63,517 nucleotides of DNA from Bacteroidota bacterium (lineage in GTDB: Bacteria; Bacteroidota; Bacteroidia; CAILMK01; JACPUW01). Positions 16,202 to 24,778 of this stretch are shown here, in pieces. The notes under the pieces were generated by a model. It saw only the letters and a program-made list of their open reading frames with translations. It was not told the origin of the DNA and searched no databases. Positions within the stretch are counted from its first letter, which is position 1; the number at the start of each line of letters is the position of its first letter. The stretch lies in contig JACPUW010000032.1 of the NCBI GenBank assembly GCA_016192035.1, positions 65,450 through 128,966 on the forward strand. Direction: 5' to 3'. The position numbers and the translations under genes are program-made.

Positions 16202-18160
16202 CTACATCACCACAATGCCCAGGTTGGCGGCTATTTGCCTTCTGTTTTCCAACAGCTTTATGTACAGCTTGGTTTCTACTTCAAGGGCCTCGGCTTCTGG
16301 CCCCTCACCTTCGGGCAGTGCTTGAATGGTTTGCAAGATGTGGTGTATCATGCGCTGTACCAGTGCCAGTTTGTATCGGTGTATTACCCTTTCCATATTG
16401 CGTTTGTAGCCGTTATCTTCCTTTATTTCCATACCTATCCTTTTGGTCCAGTGCACACTGGCCTCAAATCTATCGGTAAGGAATCCTTGTGCGGTCTTAC
16501 GGAGGGTTTCGTCGGGGTGCCTAAGGAAACCGTCTATGTCCACCACGCCCCAACTTTCCACATGTACTTGGTATTCTTTGAGCACCATGCCCAATTGCTC
16601 ATTATCAGGGTAGGCATCATATTCTTCCAAAAAGGCCAGTACGTGCTCGGCCACGGTTTCCATCTTTTCATCGTCGTACATCAAATGGCCAAATTTGAGA
16701 ATAAACCGAACCAGGTAGGTTTCATGTTGGGCCACAAGCCCTTGTCTAAACTCTGCCGTGGATTTCGGGTGCCCCTCTACCGGGTCGCTGCCCGGTGGCC
16801 GGCCCTTTGCCACTTCTTTCTCGTCATCCAGCCATTTTTTGCCTTTATGTTCGAGTACCCTGGGCATCTGTTTGTTGAGCTCGCCCATTAAAACTTCCTC
16901 ACCTATTCCCAGCATCTTGGCTGTTTTCTGGATAAAGAGAATTCTTTTCAATCCATTGTTTACCAATGAAATTGATTGGACAATTTGTTGCAGTACCTCC
17001 CATTTCTTAAGGGGGTCATCCCCCGCCTGGGGCATGAGCAACTGGGCCTTGAACTGGATAAAATCCGTGGATTGTTCTTCAAAATATGCCTGTATTTCAG
17101 GTGGCTCCCGCCGGCGGGCAAATGAATCGGGGTCTTCGCCCTGGGGCAGCGCCAGCGCCTTTACATTAAAGCCCTCCTCCAGGGCCAGGTCTATAGCCCT
17201 CAGGGCGGCCTTAATCCCTGCCTTATCCCCATCAAACACAAAGCAGATATTGTCTGTGTACCGCCTCACCAAGCGCAGGTGGCCTTCGGTAAGGCTGGTC
17301 CCCGAGGCGGCTACCACATGGGCCAAGCCCTTTTGGTGGAGCATGATCACATCCATATACCCCTCGGTCATGTAGCACATATCCTGTGTCTTGATGGCGC
17401 GTCTTGCCTGGTATATCCCGTAGAGTATCTCGCTTTTGTGGTATAGTTCGGTCTCGGGTGAATTGAGGTATTTGGCTTCCTTCTTGTCGTTTTTCATGGT
17501 GCGCCCACCAAAACCCAGGCACCGGCCTGACAAGGAGTGGATGGGAAACATGACCCTTTCCCTAAACCTGTCAATGAGCCCGCCGGATTCTTTTTTTATG
17601 GCCAGCCCTGCGTCTATCAAGAAGTTCTCCTTATAGCCTTTGCCAGTAGCTTCTTTTACAAATGTATCCCACCCGCCTGGTGCATATCCCAGCTTAAAAT
17701 CCTCTTCACCCTGGGCCCATATCTCCCGTTCCTTGAGGTACGACTTTGCTATTTGTATCCCTTCTTCAGATTTATTGAGTTGGTCCCTATAGAACTGTTC
17801 GGCAAATTGGAGCACGATATAGAGGCTCTCCTTGTGCTGCCCGGCCTCATTGGCGGCTTGGTCAGGGCTGTCTTCAGGTATCTTAATGCCGTATTTCTTG
17901 GCCAGGTATGCCAAGGCTTCGGGGTAGCTATAGTGCTCATGTTCCATCACAAATGATATGGGATCGCCAGAGCGCTGGCAACCAAAGCACTTGAAAAAGT
18001 TACGGGCTGGATTTACCGTAAAAGAAGGCGTTTTTTCGGTGTGGAAAGGGCACAGCCCCAACAAGTTGCTCCCACGCCGCTTAAGGCCCACAAAATCACC
18101 TACCACATCTTCTATCTCAGCCCTGTCCTTTATTTCCTGTATAATATCGGCTGGTATCAT
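16202..18160 (-). CDS. dnaG: DNA primase
   Basis: A 652-residue primase that lays RNA primers at the replication fork. The N-terminal CHC2 zinc site is C37-x2-H40-x17-C58-x2-C61. The RNA polymerase core follows, with the TOPRIM domain marked by E266 (YMTEGYMDV) and D310-x-D312 (FVFDGDKAG). The C-terminal ~200 residues are helical and should bind the DnaB helicase. The ATG at 18160 (MIPADIIQEIKDRAE) is chosen over the frame opening at 18205 because a full promoter lies between the two. The sigma factor gene often found beside dnaG is absent. Confidence 0.96.
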   Translation of the reverse strand: MIPADIIQEIKDRAEIEDVVGDFVGLKRRGSNLLGLCPFHTEKTPSFTVNPARNFFKCFGCQRSGDPISFVMEHEHYSYPEALAYLAKKYGIKIPEDSPDQAANEAGQHKESLYIVLQFAEQFYRDQLNKSEEGIQIAKSYLKEREIWAQGEEDFKLGYAPGGWDTFVKEATGKGYKENFLIDAGLAIKKESGGLIDRFRERVMFPIHSLSGRCLGFGGRTMKNDKKEAKYLNSPETELYHKSEILYGIYQARRAIKTQDMCYMTEGYMDVIMLHQKGLAHVVAASGTSLTEGHLRLVRRYTDNICFVFDGDKAGIKAALRAIDLALEEGFNVKALALPQGEDPDSFARRREPPEIQAYFEEQSTDFIQFKAQLLMPQAGDDPLKKWEVLQQIVQSISLVNNGLKRILFIQKTAKMLGIGEEVLMGELNKQMPRVLEHKGKKWLDDEKEVAKGRPPGSDPVEGHPKSTAEFRQGLVAQHETYLVRFILKFGHLMYDDEKMETVAEHVLAFLEEYDAYPDNEQLGMVLKEYQVHVESWGVVDIDGFLRHPDETLRKTAQGFLTDRFEASVHWTKRIGMEIKEDNGYKRNMERVIHRYKLALVQRMIHHILQTIQALPEGEGPEAEALEVETKLYIKLLENRRQIAANLGIVVM

Positions 18161-18175
18161 GCTGCTGCGTACGGC

Positions 18176-18205
18176 CAAAGGTAGAAAGGGAGGGGCACCT
18201 GTCAA
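18176..18205 (-). promoter_or_regulatory. Complete Bacteroidota promoter of dnaG
   Basis: On the minus strand TTG (18205-18203, in TTGACAG) is followed after 19 nt by TACCTTTG (18183-18176), matching the TTG / TAnnTTTG consensus at both elements. The expected transcript start leaves a leader of only about 12 nt before the dnaG ATG. Confidence 0.75.
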
Positions 18206-18254
18206 GCCAAAGGCGGTTTAGCTTCTTTATATTACCATACGCTCATGCCTAGAC

Positions 18255-18262
18255 TACTTTTG
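18255..18262 (+). promoter_or_regulatory. Bacteroidota -7 element
   Basis: TACTTTTG, an exact TAnnTTTG match, ends 20 nt before the ATG at 18283. It probably drives the tandem T9SS cargo pair and possibly the exporter block that follows. Confidence 0.6.
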
Positions 18263-18282
18263 ATTCTTAATACACCCTGCAA

Positions 18283-19356
18283 ATGAGACCTATTATATTG
18301 TGTTTGTTATCATTAGTTTCCTTTCTGGCCACCGCACAAATTACCCTAACCCACTATGACCTGCCCTATCGGGGCGAAACGTACTACCGGCACGTAGCCA
18401 CCGGCTTTTCTTCCAGTGAAGTGCCCAGTGGGGTGTATGATTCTACCGGAAGCGCCATGTACTGGGACCTAAGCGGCATAGACGCGCCCACCGAATTGGA
18501 TACCCTACGCTACCTGTGGGTAGAGGGCACTCCGGATGTCTTTGATTTTCCCGATGCCAATATGGTGGACTATGACATAGAAAACCCCAACTCATACACC
18601 TATTTCATTAGAAACGAATCCGGCCTTTACCTGTCGGGCAACTCAGGCTCGTTTAGCGCGGGCACCATGGGCGATTTTAACATAAAAGCCGAGTTTAGGC
18701 CAGCCGTTCCCATAATAAAAACACCGGCCACCTATGGCGATGTGGTTGAAGCGGTTAGTAGGTCTTCGGTGGATATTTCGGTACTGGGGAACGTAAAGGT
18801 CACTACCCATACCCGATATTATATAAACGGCTATGGCACAGTGAAAATACCGGGTGGGGAGGAGCATGAAACCTTAAGGCTTAAGCGGATAAGCAAATCG
18901 GTGGCAATCATTACCATTAGCATAGGGCCAACTGAAATTATTGATACCTCCACCACCTTCATCACCGCCTATGAGTTTTATGGCAAGAAATACGGGGATA
19001 TGCTGGCACAGTTTACCATTTCCCGCGACGAAAGCCTTGGACTTGACCAATTTGGTTTTTTATTCAAGGACCAGATGGCACGTTCAGGTATTGAGGGTCA
19101 AACAACAAAACCTGCCAAGTTCAGCACCCGGTATTTACCTGAAAATGGCACCATATTGGTTGACAACCCATTGCTAGAAGATGGCGGCTCTATATATCTC
19201 TATAATACCTCCGGCGAATTGGTCCATGCGCACCACCGTAGCGGCGCAAGCCAATCCATACCGGTAGGAACGCTAACAGATGGCCTATACCTCATCATGT
19301 GCAATCCTATCAACGGGATACCTGAAACAAAAACCATTGTAATTCAACACCAATGA
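18283..19356 (+). CDS. T9SS type A cargo protein, first of a paralogous pair
   Basis: A 357-residue protein with the signal peptide LCLLSLVSFLATAQ, an unrecognised beta-rich central domain, and a type A sorting tail over the last ~80 residues (GGSIYLYNTSGELVHAHH, then PVGTLTDGLYLIMC and TKTIVIQ). The centre holds the block YINGYGTVKIPGGEEHETLR followed by LKRIS and YEFYGKKYGD, which recurs in the next gene as VTGHGSLTLPGDTTFQVIR, LKRV and FEFYTEGYAN. The mature N-termini also match (QITLT). The stop overlaps the next start in ATGA. The function is unknown; cell-surface or secreted. Confidence 0.85.
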   Translation: MRPIILCLLSLVSFLATAQITLTHYDLPYRGETYYRHVATGFSSSEVPSGVYDSTGSAMYWDLSGIDAPTELDTLRYLWVEGTPDVFDFPDANMVDYDIENPNSYTYFIRNESGLYLSGNSGSFSAGTMGDFNIKAEFRPAVPIIKTPATYGDVVEAVSRSSVDISVLGNVKVTTHTRYYINGYGTVKIPGGEEHETLRLKRISKSVAIITISIGPTEIIDTSTTFITAYEFYGKKYGDMLAQFTISRDESLGLDQFGFLFKDQMARSGIEGQTTKPAKFSTRYLPENGTILVDNPLLEDGGSIYLYNTSGELVHAHHRSGASQSIPVGTLTDGLYLIMCNPINGIPETKTIVIQHQ

Positions 19357-20387
19357 TTACCGCTCAAAGACTTAGCGCCTCGGCCATATTGCTCATGGTT
19401 ATGGTTTCGGGCAGTTGGGGCCAAATTACCCTTACCAAGCAAGCGTTTCCCAGGTTACACGATCGGTTTGCCGTTACATCCATTACCCTTACCAGGGAAC
19501 AAGTGCCTTATTTGTTGTTTTACCCCGGTGTAGTACAGTTTGACTACGACCTATCCTACCTCAAGCCCGGCAACCCCAAATATGAGGTGATGGAAGATCC
19601 CAAGGATTTGACCGGCGGCACCCAGGTGAAGGAAGCTGAGTATGGCTTTGAATATAGCTACGGCACTGGGTTCTTTGCCAATACCGGCGATTCGGTGCTC
19701 ATGGTAGGCCTTAGCCCCAACATTAACACGCCTATGCCGCTCACGTTTGTGTTTGATTCGGGCGTGGTGTTTATGCAGGCCCCCGTAACCTATCCTGGCC
19801 AAATGCAAGACTCCACCACCTCAAGCCTGCAAATTCCTTTTTTCTATGATATTAAGGCCAAAATGGTGGCTACCTATGAGGTTACCGGACATGGCAGCCT
19901 TACCCTGCCAGGCGACACCACGTTTCAAGTAATCAGGCTCAAGAGGGTCATGACCTTTACCGCCATTGCCAAACAACTCCTTACCCAAACCGTGGACACC
20001 CTGGTTGACTCTTTGGTAACATTTGAGTTTTATACCGAAGGGTATGCCAATACCGTGCTTAGGGCTGAGGTAGAAGTGGTGGATGATGGCCTTGGCAACC
20101 TGGACACCGTGGCAGTGCTTACTTTTTTTAATGACCCCACGGTAGCCATTAATAAGAACATTCATAATCCCTTGCGGCATTTGCACCATCAATTTGGCCA
20201 ATTGGTGGGCCAATGTGAAACGCCGGGCTTGCTCACGCTCTACAACCTGAGCGGACAGGCGGTGGCAAACGCTTCCTTAGCAAAGGGTTATGTGTCGGTC
20301 CCCATAGGCTCCCTATCATGTGGCCTATACACCGCAGTATTTCTGGGCCATGACGGTAGCACCTACACCCAGCGGCTCAGGCTCTGA
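19353..20387 (+). CDS. T9SS type A cargo protein, second of a paralogous pair
   Basis: A 344-residue paralogue of the preceding gene. The signal peptide (ASAILLMVMVSGSWG) is followed by QITLTKQAF. The central beta-rich domain shares the GHGSLTLPGDTTFQVIRLKR block with its neighbour, and the last ~75 residues are a sorting tail: LLTLYNLSGQAVANASLAKG, then VPIGSLSCGLYTAVFLGHDG. Translation is probably coupled through the ATGA overlap. The exporter block starts 83 nt downstream with no clear terminator between. No enzymatic motif is visible. Confidence 0.85.
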   Translation: MITAQRLSASAILLMVMVSGSWGQITLTKQAFPRLHDRFAVTSITLTREQVPYLLFYPGVVQFDYDLSYLKPGNPKYEVMEDPKDLTGGTQVKEAEYGFEYSYGTGFFANTGDSVLMVGLSPNINTPMPLTFVFDSGVVFMQAPVTYPGQMQDSTTSSLQIPFFYDIKAKMVATYEVTGHGSLTLPGDTTFQVIRLKRVMTFTAIAKQLLTQTVDTLVDSLVTFEFYTEGYANTVLRAEVEVVDDGLGNLDTVAVLTFFNDPTVAINKNIHNPLRHLHHQFGQLVGQCETPGLLTLYNLSGQAVANASLAKGYVSVPIGSLSCGLYTAVFLGHDGSTYTQRLRL

Positions 20388-20470
20388 ACCCAAAGGCCAG
20401 GGCCTCCTTGCCCATCCATGTATTATTTCTTATTTGGTAAAAACCATTGGGCATTTTTGCGACCATTACT

Positions 20471-21136
20471 ATGATACACCTTCAGCAGGTTTTTAAGGCC
20501 TACCCCATGGGCAAATCCAGTTTGCAGGTCTTAAAAGGGATAGACCTTCATATTGGCGCGGGGGAAATGGTGAGCATCATGGGCCCCTCAGGTTCGGGTA
20601 AATCTACCCTACTCAATATCATAGGCATACTAGATCAGCACGACAGTGGCCAGTACGTGCTGGACAATACCTTGGTATGGCGGCTAAGCGAGCGGAAGGC
20701 AGCCAAGTACCGAAACCGCTTTTTGGGCTTTGTTTTTCAGTCGTTCAATCTCATGAATTTTAAGAATGCCCTTGACAATGTAAGCCTACCGCTTTACTAT
20801 CAAGGTATTGGGCGAAAAGAACGCGAAATTCGGGCAGCGGGTATGCTCGAAAAAGTAGGTTTGCTTCCCTGGCGTTACCACCTGCCCAGTGAAATGTCGG
20901 GCGGACAAAAGCAAAGGGTAGCCATAGCCCGTGCACTGGTAACCAAACCCAAGGTAATACTGGCCGACGAGCCCACGGGAGCCCTGGATTCGGCCACATC
21001 CTCAGAAATCATGGGTTTGTTTGACCAGGTAAACCTAGAAGGAATGACCGTGGTGATAGTGACCCACGATGCCGAAGTAGCCGCACGCACCCAGCGCACC
21101 ATAAGGCTGCGCGATGGGCTAATAGAGCAGGTATGA
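20471..21136 (+). CDS. MacB-type ABC transporter ATP-binding protein
   Basis: A 221-residue ATPase and the first gene of an overlapped exporter block. Walker [10 protein letters not shown] is at residues 38-46, the signature reads MSGGQ at 142-146 (Met for the usual Leu), and D166-E167 close Walker B in LADEPTGALD, followed by the H-loop in VIVTHD. The ATG at 20471 gives the standard family start; the frame opening at 20447 is longer but does not fit. The stop overlaps the first permease by 4 nt (ATGA). It should energise the two permeases that follow. Confidence 0.95.
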   Translation: MIHLQQVFKAYPMGKSSLQVLKGIDLHIGAGEMVSIMGPSGSGKSTLLNIIGILDQHDSGQYVLDNTLVWRLSERKAAKYRNRFLGFVFQSFNLMNFKNALDNVSLPLYYQGIGRKEREIRAAGMLEKVGLLPWRYHLPSEMSGGQKQRVAIARALVTKPKVILADEPTGALDSATSSEIMGLFDQVNLEGMTVVIVTHDAEVAARTQRTIRLRDGLIEQV

Positions 21137-22356
21137 TGGGGATTTTTAATGAAATTTGGCAGAGCATCCGCCAGCACAAGCTCCGCACGGCCATTACCGG
21201 ATTTTCGGTGGCCTGGGGCATTTTCCTGTTGGTGGTCTTGCTTTCGGTAGGCAATGGCTTGGGCAACGGTGTGAGAAATGAATTTCGGGACGATGCCATC
21301 AACAGCATATGGATCTCGCCCGGAACTACTTCCATTCCATACCGTGGCCTAGGCATCAATAGGACACTACATTTTACCAATGATGACTACGGGCACCTTC
21401 GCCAGCAATTGATGGGATATGAATACCTCTGTGCCCGTTTTGACAACTGGGGTGCGCAGTACGTGACCTATGCGGGCAAATCGGCGGGATTTTCCACCCG
21501 GGGAGCCACACCTGATTACCGCTATGTAGAAAACACCCAAATAATTGCCGGCAGGTACATAAACCAAACCGATGTGGATGAACACCGCAAGGTAGCCGTG
21601 ATTGGAAAGCCCATACAAGATTTCTTTTTTGCCGATGAAGACCCACTGGGCACCTACATCTCGGTGCAGGGCATTACCTATAAGGTGATTGGCGTGTTTA
21701 CCGATGATGGCGGCGACCGCGAAAACCGCATGTTGCACATACCGCTTACTACGGCACAAATAGCCTATAACCAGCCCAATACAATTCACCGGATGATGGT
21801 AACCGTGCCCAACGGCGACCACGCGGCAAGCAAGGTGCTTGAAATGGCCGTGACGGGCCTGCTGTCAAGCCGTTTGCTTTTTGACCAAAAAGACCTAAGA
21901 GCCCTGCATGTGAGGAACAACTTTGATGAGTTTAAGAAGTTTGACGACCTGATCACCTTCCTTAAGTACTTTGTGGGTTTTGTTGGGCTTATGACACTGA
22001 TTGCCGGTGTGGTGGGGGTAGGAAACATATTGCTTATCACGGTAAAGGAAAGGACCAAGGAATTTGGCATACGGCGGGCCATAGGTGCCAGCCCAGCATC
22101 GGTTATCGGTTTAATTCTATTTGAATCTGTATTTATCACCTTTATATCAGGCTATTTGGGCTTATTGGCAGGCATGGGCCTTATAGGCATGGTCAATGCC
22201 AAGTTTGCCGATATGGGGTTTATAAAAAATCCCGATGTGGACCTCTCCATCATTACGGCGGCACTGGCCACCCTGGTGTTCACGGGAGCGCTCACGGGGC
22301 TACTACCGGCCTACAGGGCAGTGAAAGTGAACCCCATAGAAGCACTGCGCAACTAG
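21133..22356 (+). CDS. MacB-like ABC transporter permease 1
   Basis: A 407-residue permease with MacB/FtsX topology: one N-terminal membrane helix (ITGFSVAWGIFLLVVLLSVG), a large periplasmic domain (MacB_PCD, ~45-270), then three C-terminal helices including FVGLMTLIAGVVGVGNILLI. The cytoplasmic coupling motif VKERTKEFGIRRAIGASP and the terminal RAVKVNPIEALRN are both typical. Such permeases drive substrates from the periplasm outward by mechanotransmission. It overlaps the ATPase gene and is followed 2 nt later by a paralogous permease, so the pair probably works as a heterodimer. Confidence 0.94.
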   Translation: MMGIFNEIWQSIRQHKLRTAITGFSVAWGIFLLVVLLSVGNGLGNGVRNEFRDDAINSIWISPGTTSIPYRGLGINRTLHFTNDDYGHLRQQLMGYEYLCARFDNWGAQYVTYAGKSAGFSTRGATPDYRYVENTQIIAGRYINQTDVDEHRKVAVIGKPIQDFFFADEDPLGTYISVQGITYKVIGVFTDDGGDRENRMLHIPLTTAQIAYNQPNTIHRMMVTVPNGDHAASKVLEMAVTGLLSSRLLFDQKDLRALHVRNNFDEFKKFDDLITFLKYFVGFVGLMTLIAGVVGVGNILLITVKERTKEFGIRRAIGASPASVIGLILFESVFITFISGYLGLLAGMGLIGMVNAKFADMGFIKNPDVDLSIITAALATLVFTGALTGLLPAYRAVKVNPIEALRN

Positions 22357-22358
22357 CC

Positions 22359-23618
22359 ATGAACGAAATACTTGCCACCATAAAAGCCAATAAACTGCGC
22401 ACGGTGCTTACGGCCTTTGGCGTGTTTTGGGGCATATTTATGATCGTGCTTATGATGGGCATAAGCAACGGACTGGAGCGCGGCATCAACAAACAATTTA
22501 GTGGGTTGGCATCCAACAGTTTTTTCTTATGGGCAAGCAATACCACCATGCCCTATCGCGGCATGAAACCCGGGCGTTCCCTCCAATTGCGCAATTCGGA
22601 CATAGCCTATATCAGGGAAACGGTGACCCAGCTGGAGCACGTGGTGCCCATTAACCAGTTGGGTGGGTTTAGGGGAAACAACCAAGTGGTTGCGGGCAAG
22701 AAATCGGGCAACTTTTCCGTGATAGGTTCCACGCCCCCGGTGCGGCTCATACACAATGTGGAAATGACGACCGGCAGGTTTCTAAACCAAGACGATGGTG
22801 ACGAGCGCAGAAAAGTAACCGCCATAGGCAAAGGAGTGGCGCAAATACTGGGACTGGGAGAGAACCCCATTGGAAAAACACTGGTTATCAACGGGGTATA
22901 TTTTACCATCGTAGGCATGTTCAAGTCAAACAAATCAGACGACCGCGCCACCGATGAGGAAAACCAACTATATATCCCTCTGGAGACCTATCAAAGGGCT
23001 TTTGATTTTGCCGAACGGGTGGGCTGGATAGCAGCGGTGGTAAAACCCGGGTATAGTGCCAATGCAGCCATGCTACAAGTCAAGGCATCGCTTTCACCTA
23101 GGCTACATTTTCACCCAGATGATTTCCAGGCCATTGGCGGATGGAATGGGGAGGAGGAAGTGGCCAAGATGAACGGCCTGTTTACCGGTATTAAGGTTTT
23201 TAACTGGATAGTGGGGCTATTTACCCTTATTGCTGGAATAGTGGGCATAAGCAACATCATGCTGATAGTGGTAAAAGAACGGACCAAGGAATTGGGCGTG
23301 CGCAAAGCCCTGGGCGCTACCCCATCCATTATTGTTCGTATGATCCTGCTTGAGACCGTGCTCCTTACCGTGGTTTCAGGATATTTCGGCATAGTGCTGG
23401 GCGTATTGACCATAGAAAACTTTGAGCCTGCCATAGCCTTTGTGGCCCGTATGCTCCATTTGGAGTTTGGTCTGGATATGTTTCAGCAAACCGGCATAGA
23501 ACTGCGCACTGCCCTCACGGCACTCGGCATCCTTGTATTCTTTGGCACGTTGGCGGGGCTAATTCCCGCTTCGCAAGCTGTTAAAATAAACCCTATTGAA
23601 GCATTAAGAGATGAATAA
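22359..23618 (+). CDS. MacB-like ABC transporter permease 2
   Basis: A 419-residue paralogue of the preceding permease with the same order: an N-terminal helix (VLTAFGVFWGIFMIVLMMGI), a periplasmic domain, three C-terminal helices, the coupling motif VKERTKELGVRKALGATP and the end motif SQAVKINPIEALRDE. The periplasmic domains differ more than the membrane parts, as expected of two non-equivalent halves. The last 8 nt overlap the start of the adaptor gene, so expression is likely coupled. Confidence 0.94.
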   Translation: MNEILATIKANKLRTVLTAFGVFWGIFMIVLMMGISNGLERGINKQFSGLASNSFFLWASNTTMPYRGMKPGRSLQLRNSDIAYIRETVTQLEHVVPINQLGGFRGNNQVVAGKKSGNFSVIGSTPPVRLIHNVEMTTGRFLNQDDGDERRKVTAIGKGVAQILGLGENPIGKTLVINGVYFTIVGMFKSNKSDDRATDEENQLYIPLETYQRAFDFAERVGWIAAVVKPGYSANAAMLQVKASLSPRLHFHPDDFQAIGGWNGEEEVAKMNGLFTGIKVFNWIVGLFTLIAGIVGISNIMLIVVKERTKELGVRKALGATPSIIVRMILLETVLLTVVSGYFGIVLGVLTIENFEPAIAFVARMLHLEFGLDMFQQTGIELRTALTALGILVFFGTLAGLIPASQAVKINPIEALRDE

Positions 23619-24756
23619 CCAAGCACCCATTGAACAAGGCCTTCAGCGCCGGACTACCATATCCAGGATACTTAGGTGGGCCATGGCCGTCATTTTCCTT
23701 ATTGGGTTGGTTTATACCCTGCGCTACCTGTACGCCAAAGACCAGGCCCCCGAGGTGGTATTTGAAACCAAAACGGGGCAAATGAGTGATATAGTGAAGA
23801 AAACCGTGGCCACAGGCTCAATAGTGCCCCGCCAGGAGGTGGATTTGAAACCACGGGTTAGCGGCATAGTGAGCAAACTTTATGTAGCCGCTGGCCAAAT
23901 GGTGAGGAAAGGCGATAAAATAGCCCTTATTAAAATCATACCCAATGTGGTACAGCTCAATCAGGCAGAAAACCGGGTAAAGACAGCCCGCCTCAACCTG
24001 GACAACGCCCGGATGACCCTGGAGCGCAATCAATTGCTCTTGGAAAAAAAAGCCCTTTCGCCCGCAGATTTTGAACGGATAGAACTAACCTATAAACTGG
24101 CACAGGAGGAGCTCCAGGCAGCAGCCGCCAACCTAGAACTCATACAGGAAGGAAGCCTGAAAGGAGGCAGCACGGGCAACAACACGGTAGTTTCAACGGT
24201 GGAAGGCATGGTACTGGATGTGCCTGTAAAAGAAGGCGCTTCAGTAATAGAAAGCAACAATTTCAACGATGGCACCACCATAGTGACCGTGGCCAACATG
24301 GACGACATGATTTTTGAGGGCACGGTAGATGAGTCGGAGGTAGGCAAACTTAGGGAAGGCATGGTAATCAACCTGATAGTAGGCGCCATAGACGGCGAAT
24401 CGTTTACGGGAACACTGGAGTACATATCGCCCAAAGGGCAGGATGAAAACGGCACCATACAGTTTGAAATACGTGCATCGGTGGCGGTAGGCCAAGGTTC
24501 TTTTTTGCGGGCGGGCTACAGTGCCAATGCCGAAATTGTACTGGAACAGCGAAGCAATGTATTGGCCATAGAAGAATCCCTCCTGTTGTTTGAAATGGAC
24601 AAGCGGTACGTGGAGGTGGAAGTGGCCCCCCAGCAATTTGAAAAACGCGAGGTTGTGCTGGGATTAAGTGATGGGCTGCTGGTGGAGGTATTGGAAGGTA
24701 TCACCTTGACCGATCGCATCAAAATACAGGAAGCTTACGGCAAAACATTTAAGTAA
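23611..24756 (+). CDS. HlyD/MacA-family periplasmic adaptor
   Basis: A 381-residue membrane-fusion protein. One N-terminal anchor (ILRWAMAVIFLIGLVYTL) precedes a lipoyl half-motif (GSIVPRQEVDLKPRVSGIV, then AAGQMVRKGDKIALI), an alpha-helical hairpin (~110-170), the second lipoyl half (VVSTVEGMVLDVPVKEGASV), beta-barrel and membrane-proximal segments. It should bridge the permeases to an outer-membrane exit channel. No TolC-type gene is adjacent, so the channel would be encoded elsewhere. A histidine kinase gene follows after 22 nt. Confidence 0.93.
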   Translation: MNNQAPIEQGLQRRTTISRILRWAMAVIFLIGLVYTLRYLYAKDQAPEVVFETKTGQMSDIVKKTVATGSIVPRQEVDLKPRVSGIVSKLYVAAGQMVRKGDKIALIKIIPNVVQLNQAENRVKTARLNLDNARMTLERNQLLLEKKALSPADFERIELTYKLAQEELQAAAANLELIQEGSLKGGSTGNNTVVSTVEGMVLDVPVKEGASVIESNNFNDGTTIVTVANMDDMIFEGTVDESEVGKLREGMVINLIVGAIDGESFTGTLEYISPKGQDENGTIQFEIRASVAVGQGSFLRAGYSANAEIVLEQRSNVLAIEESLLLFEMDKRYVEVEVAPQQFEKREVVLGLSDGLLVEVLEGITLTDRIKIQEAYGKTFK

Positions 24757-24778
24757 GCGCGGGCCCATAACTTATTTT

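Noticed and set aside
16145-17375. Plus-strand frames of 200 or more codons opposite dnaG
   Set aside because: They are antisense to conserved primase domains, and their translations show no family motif.
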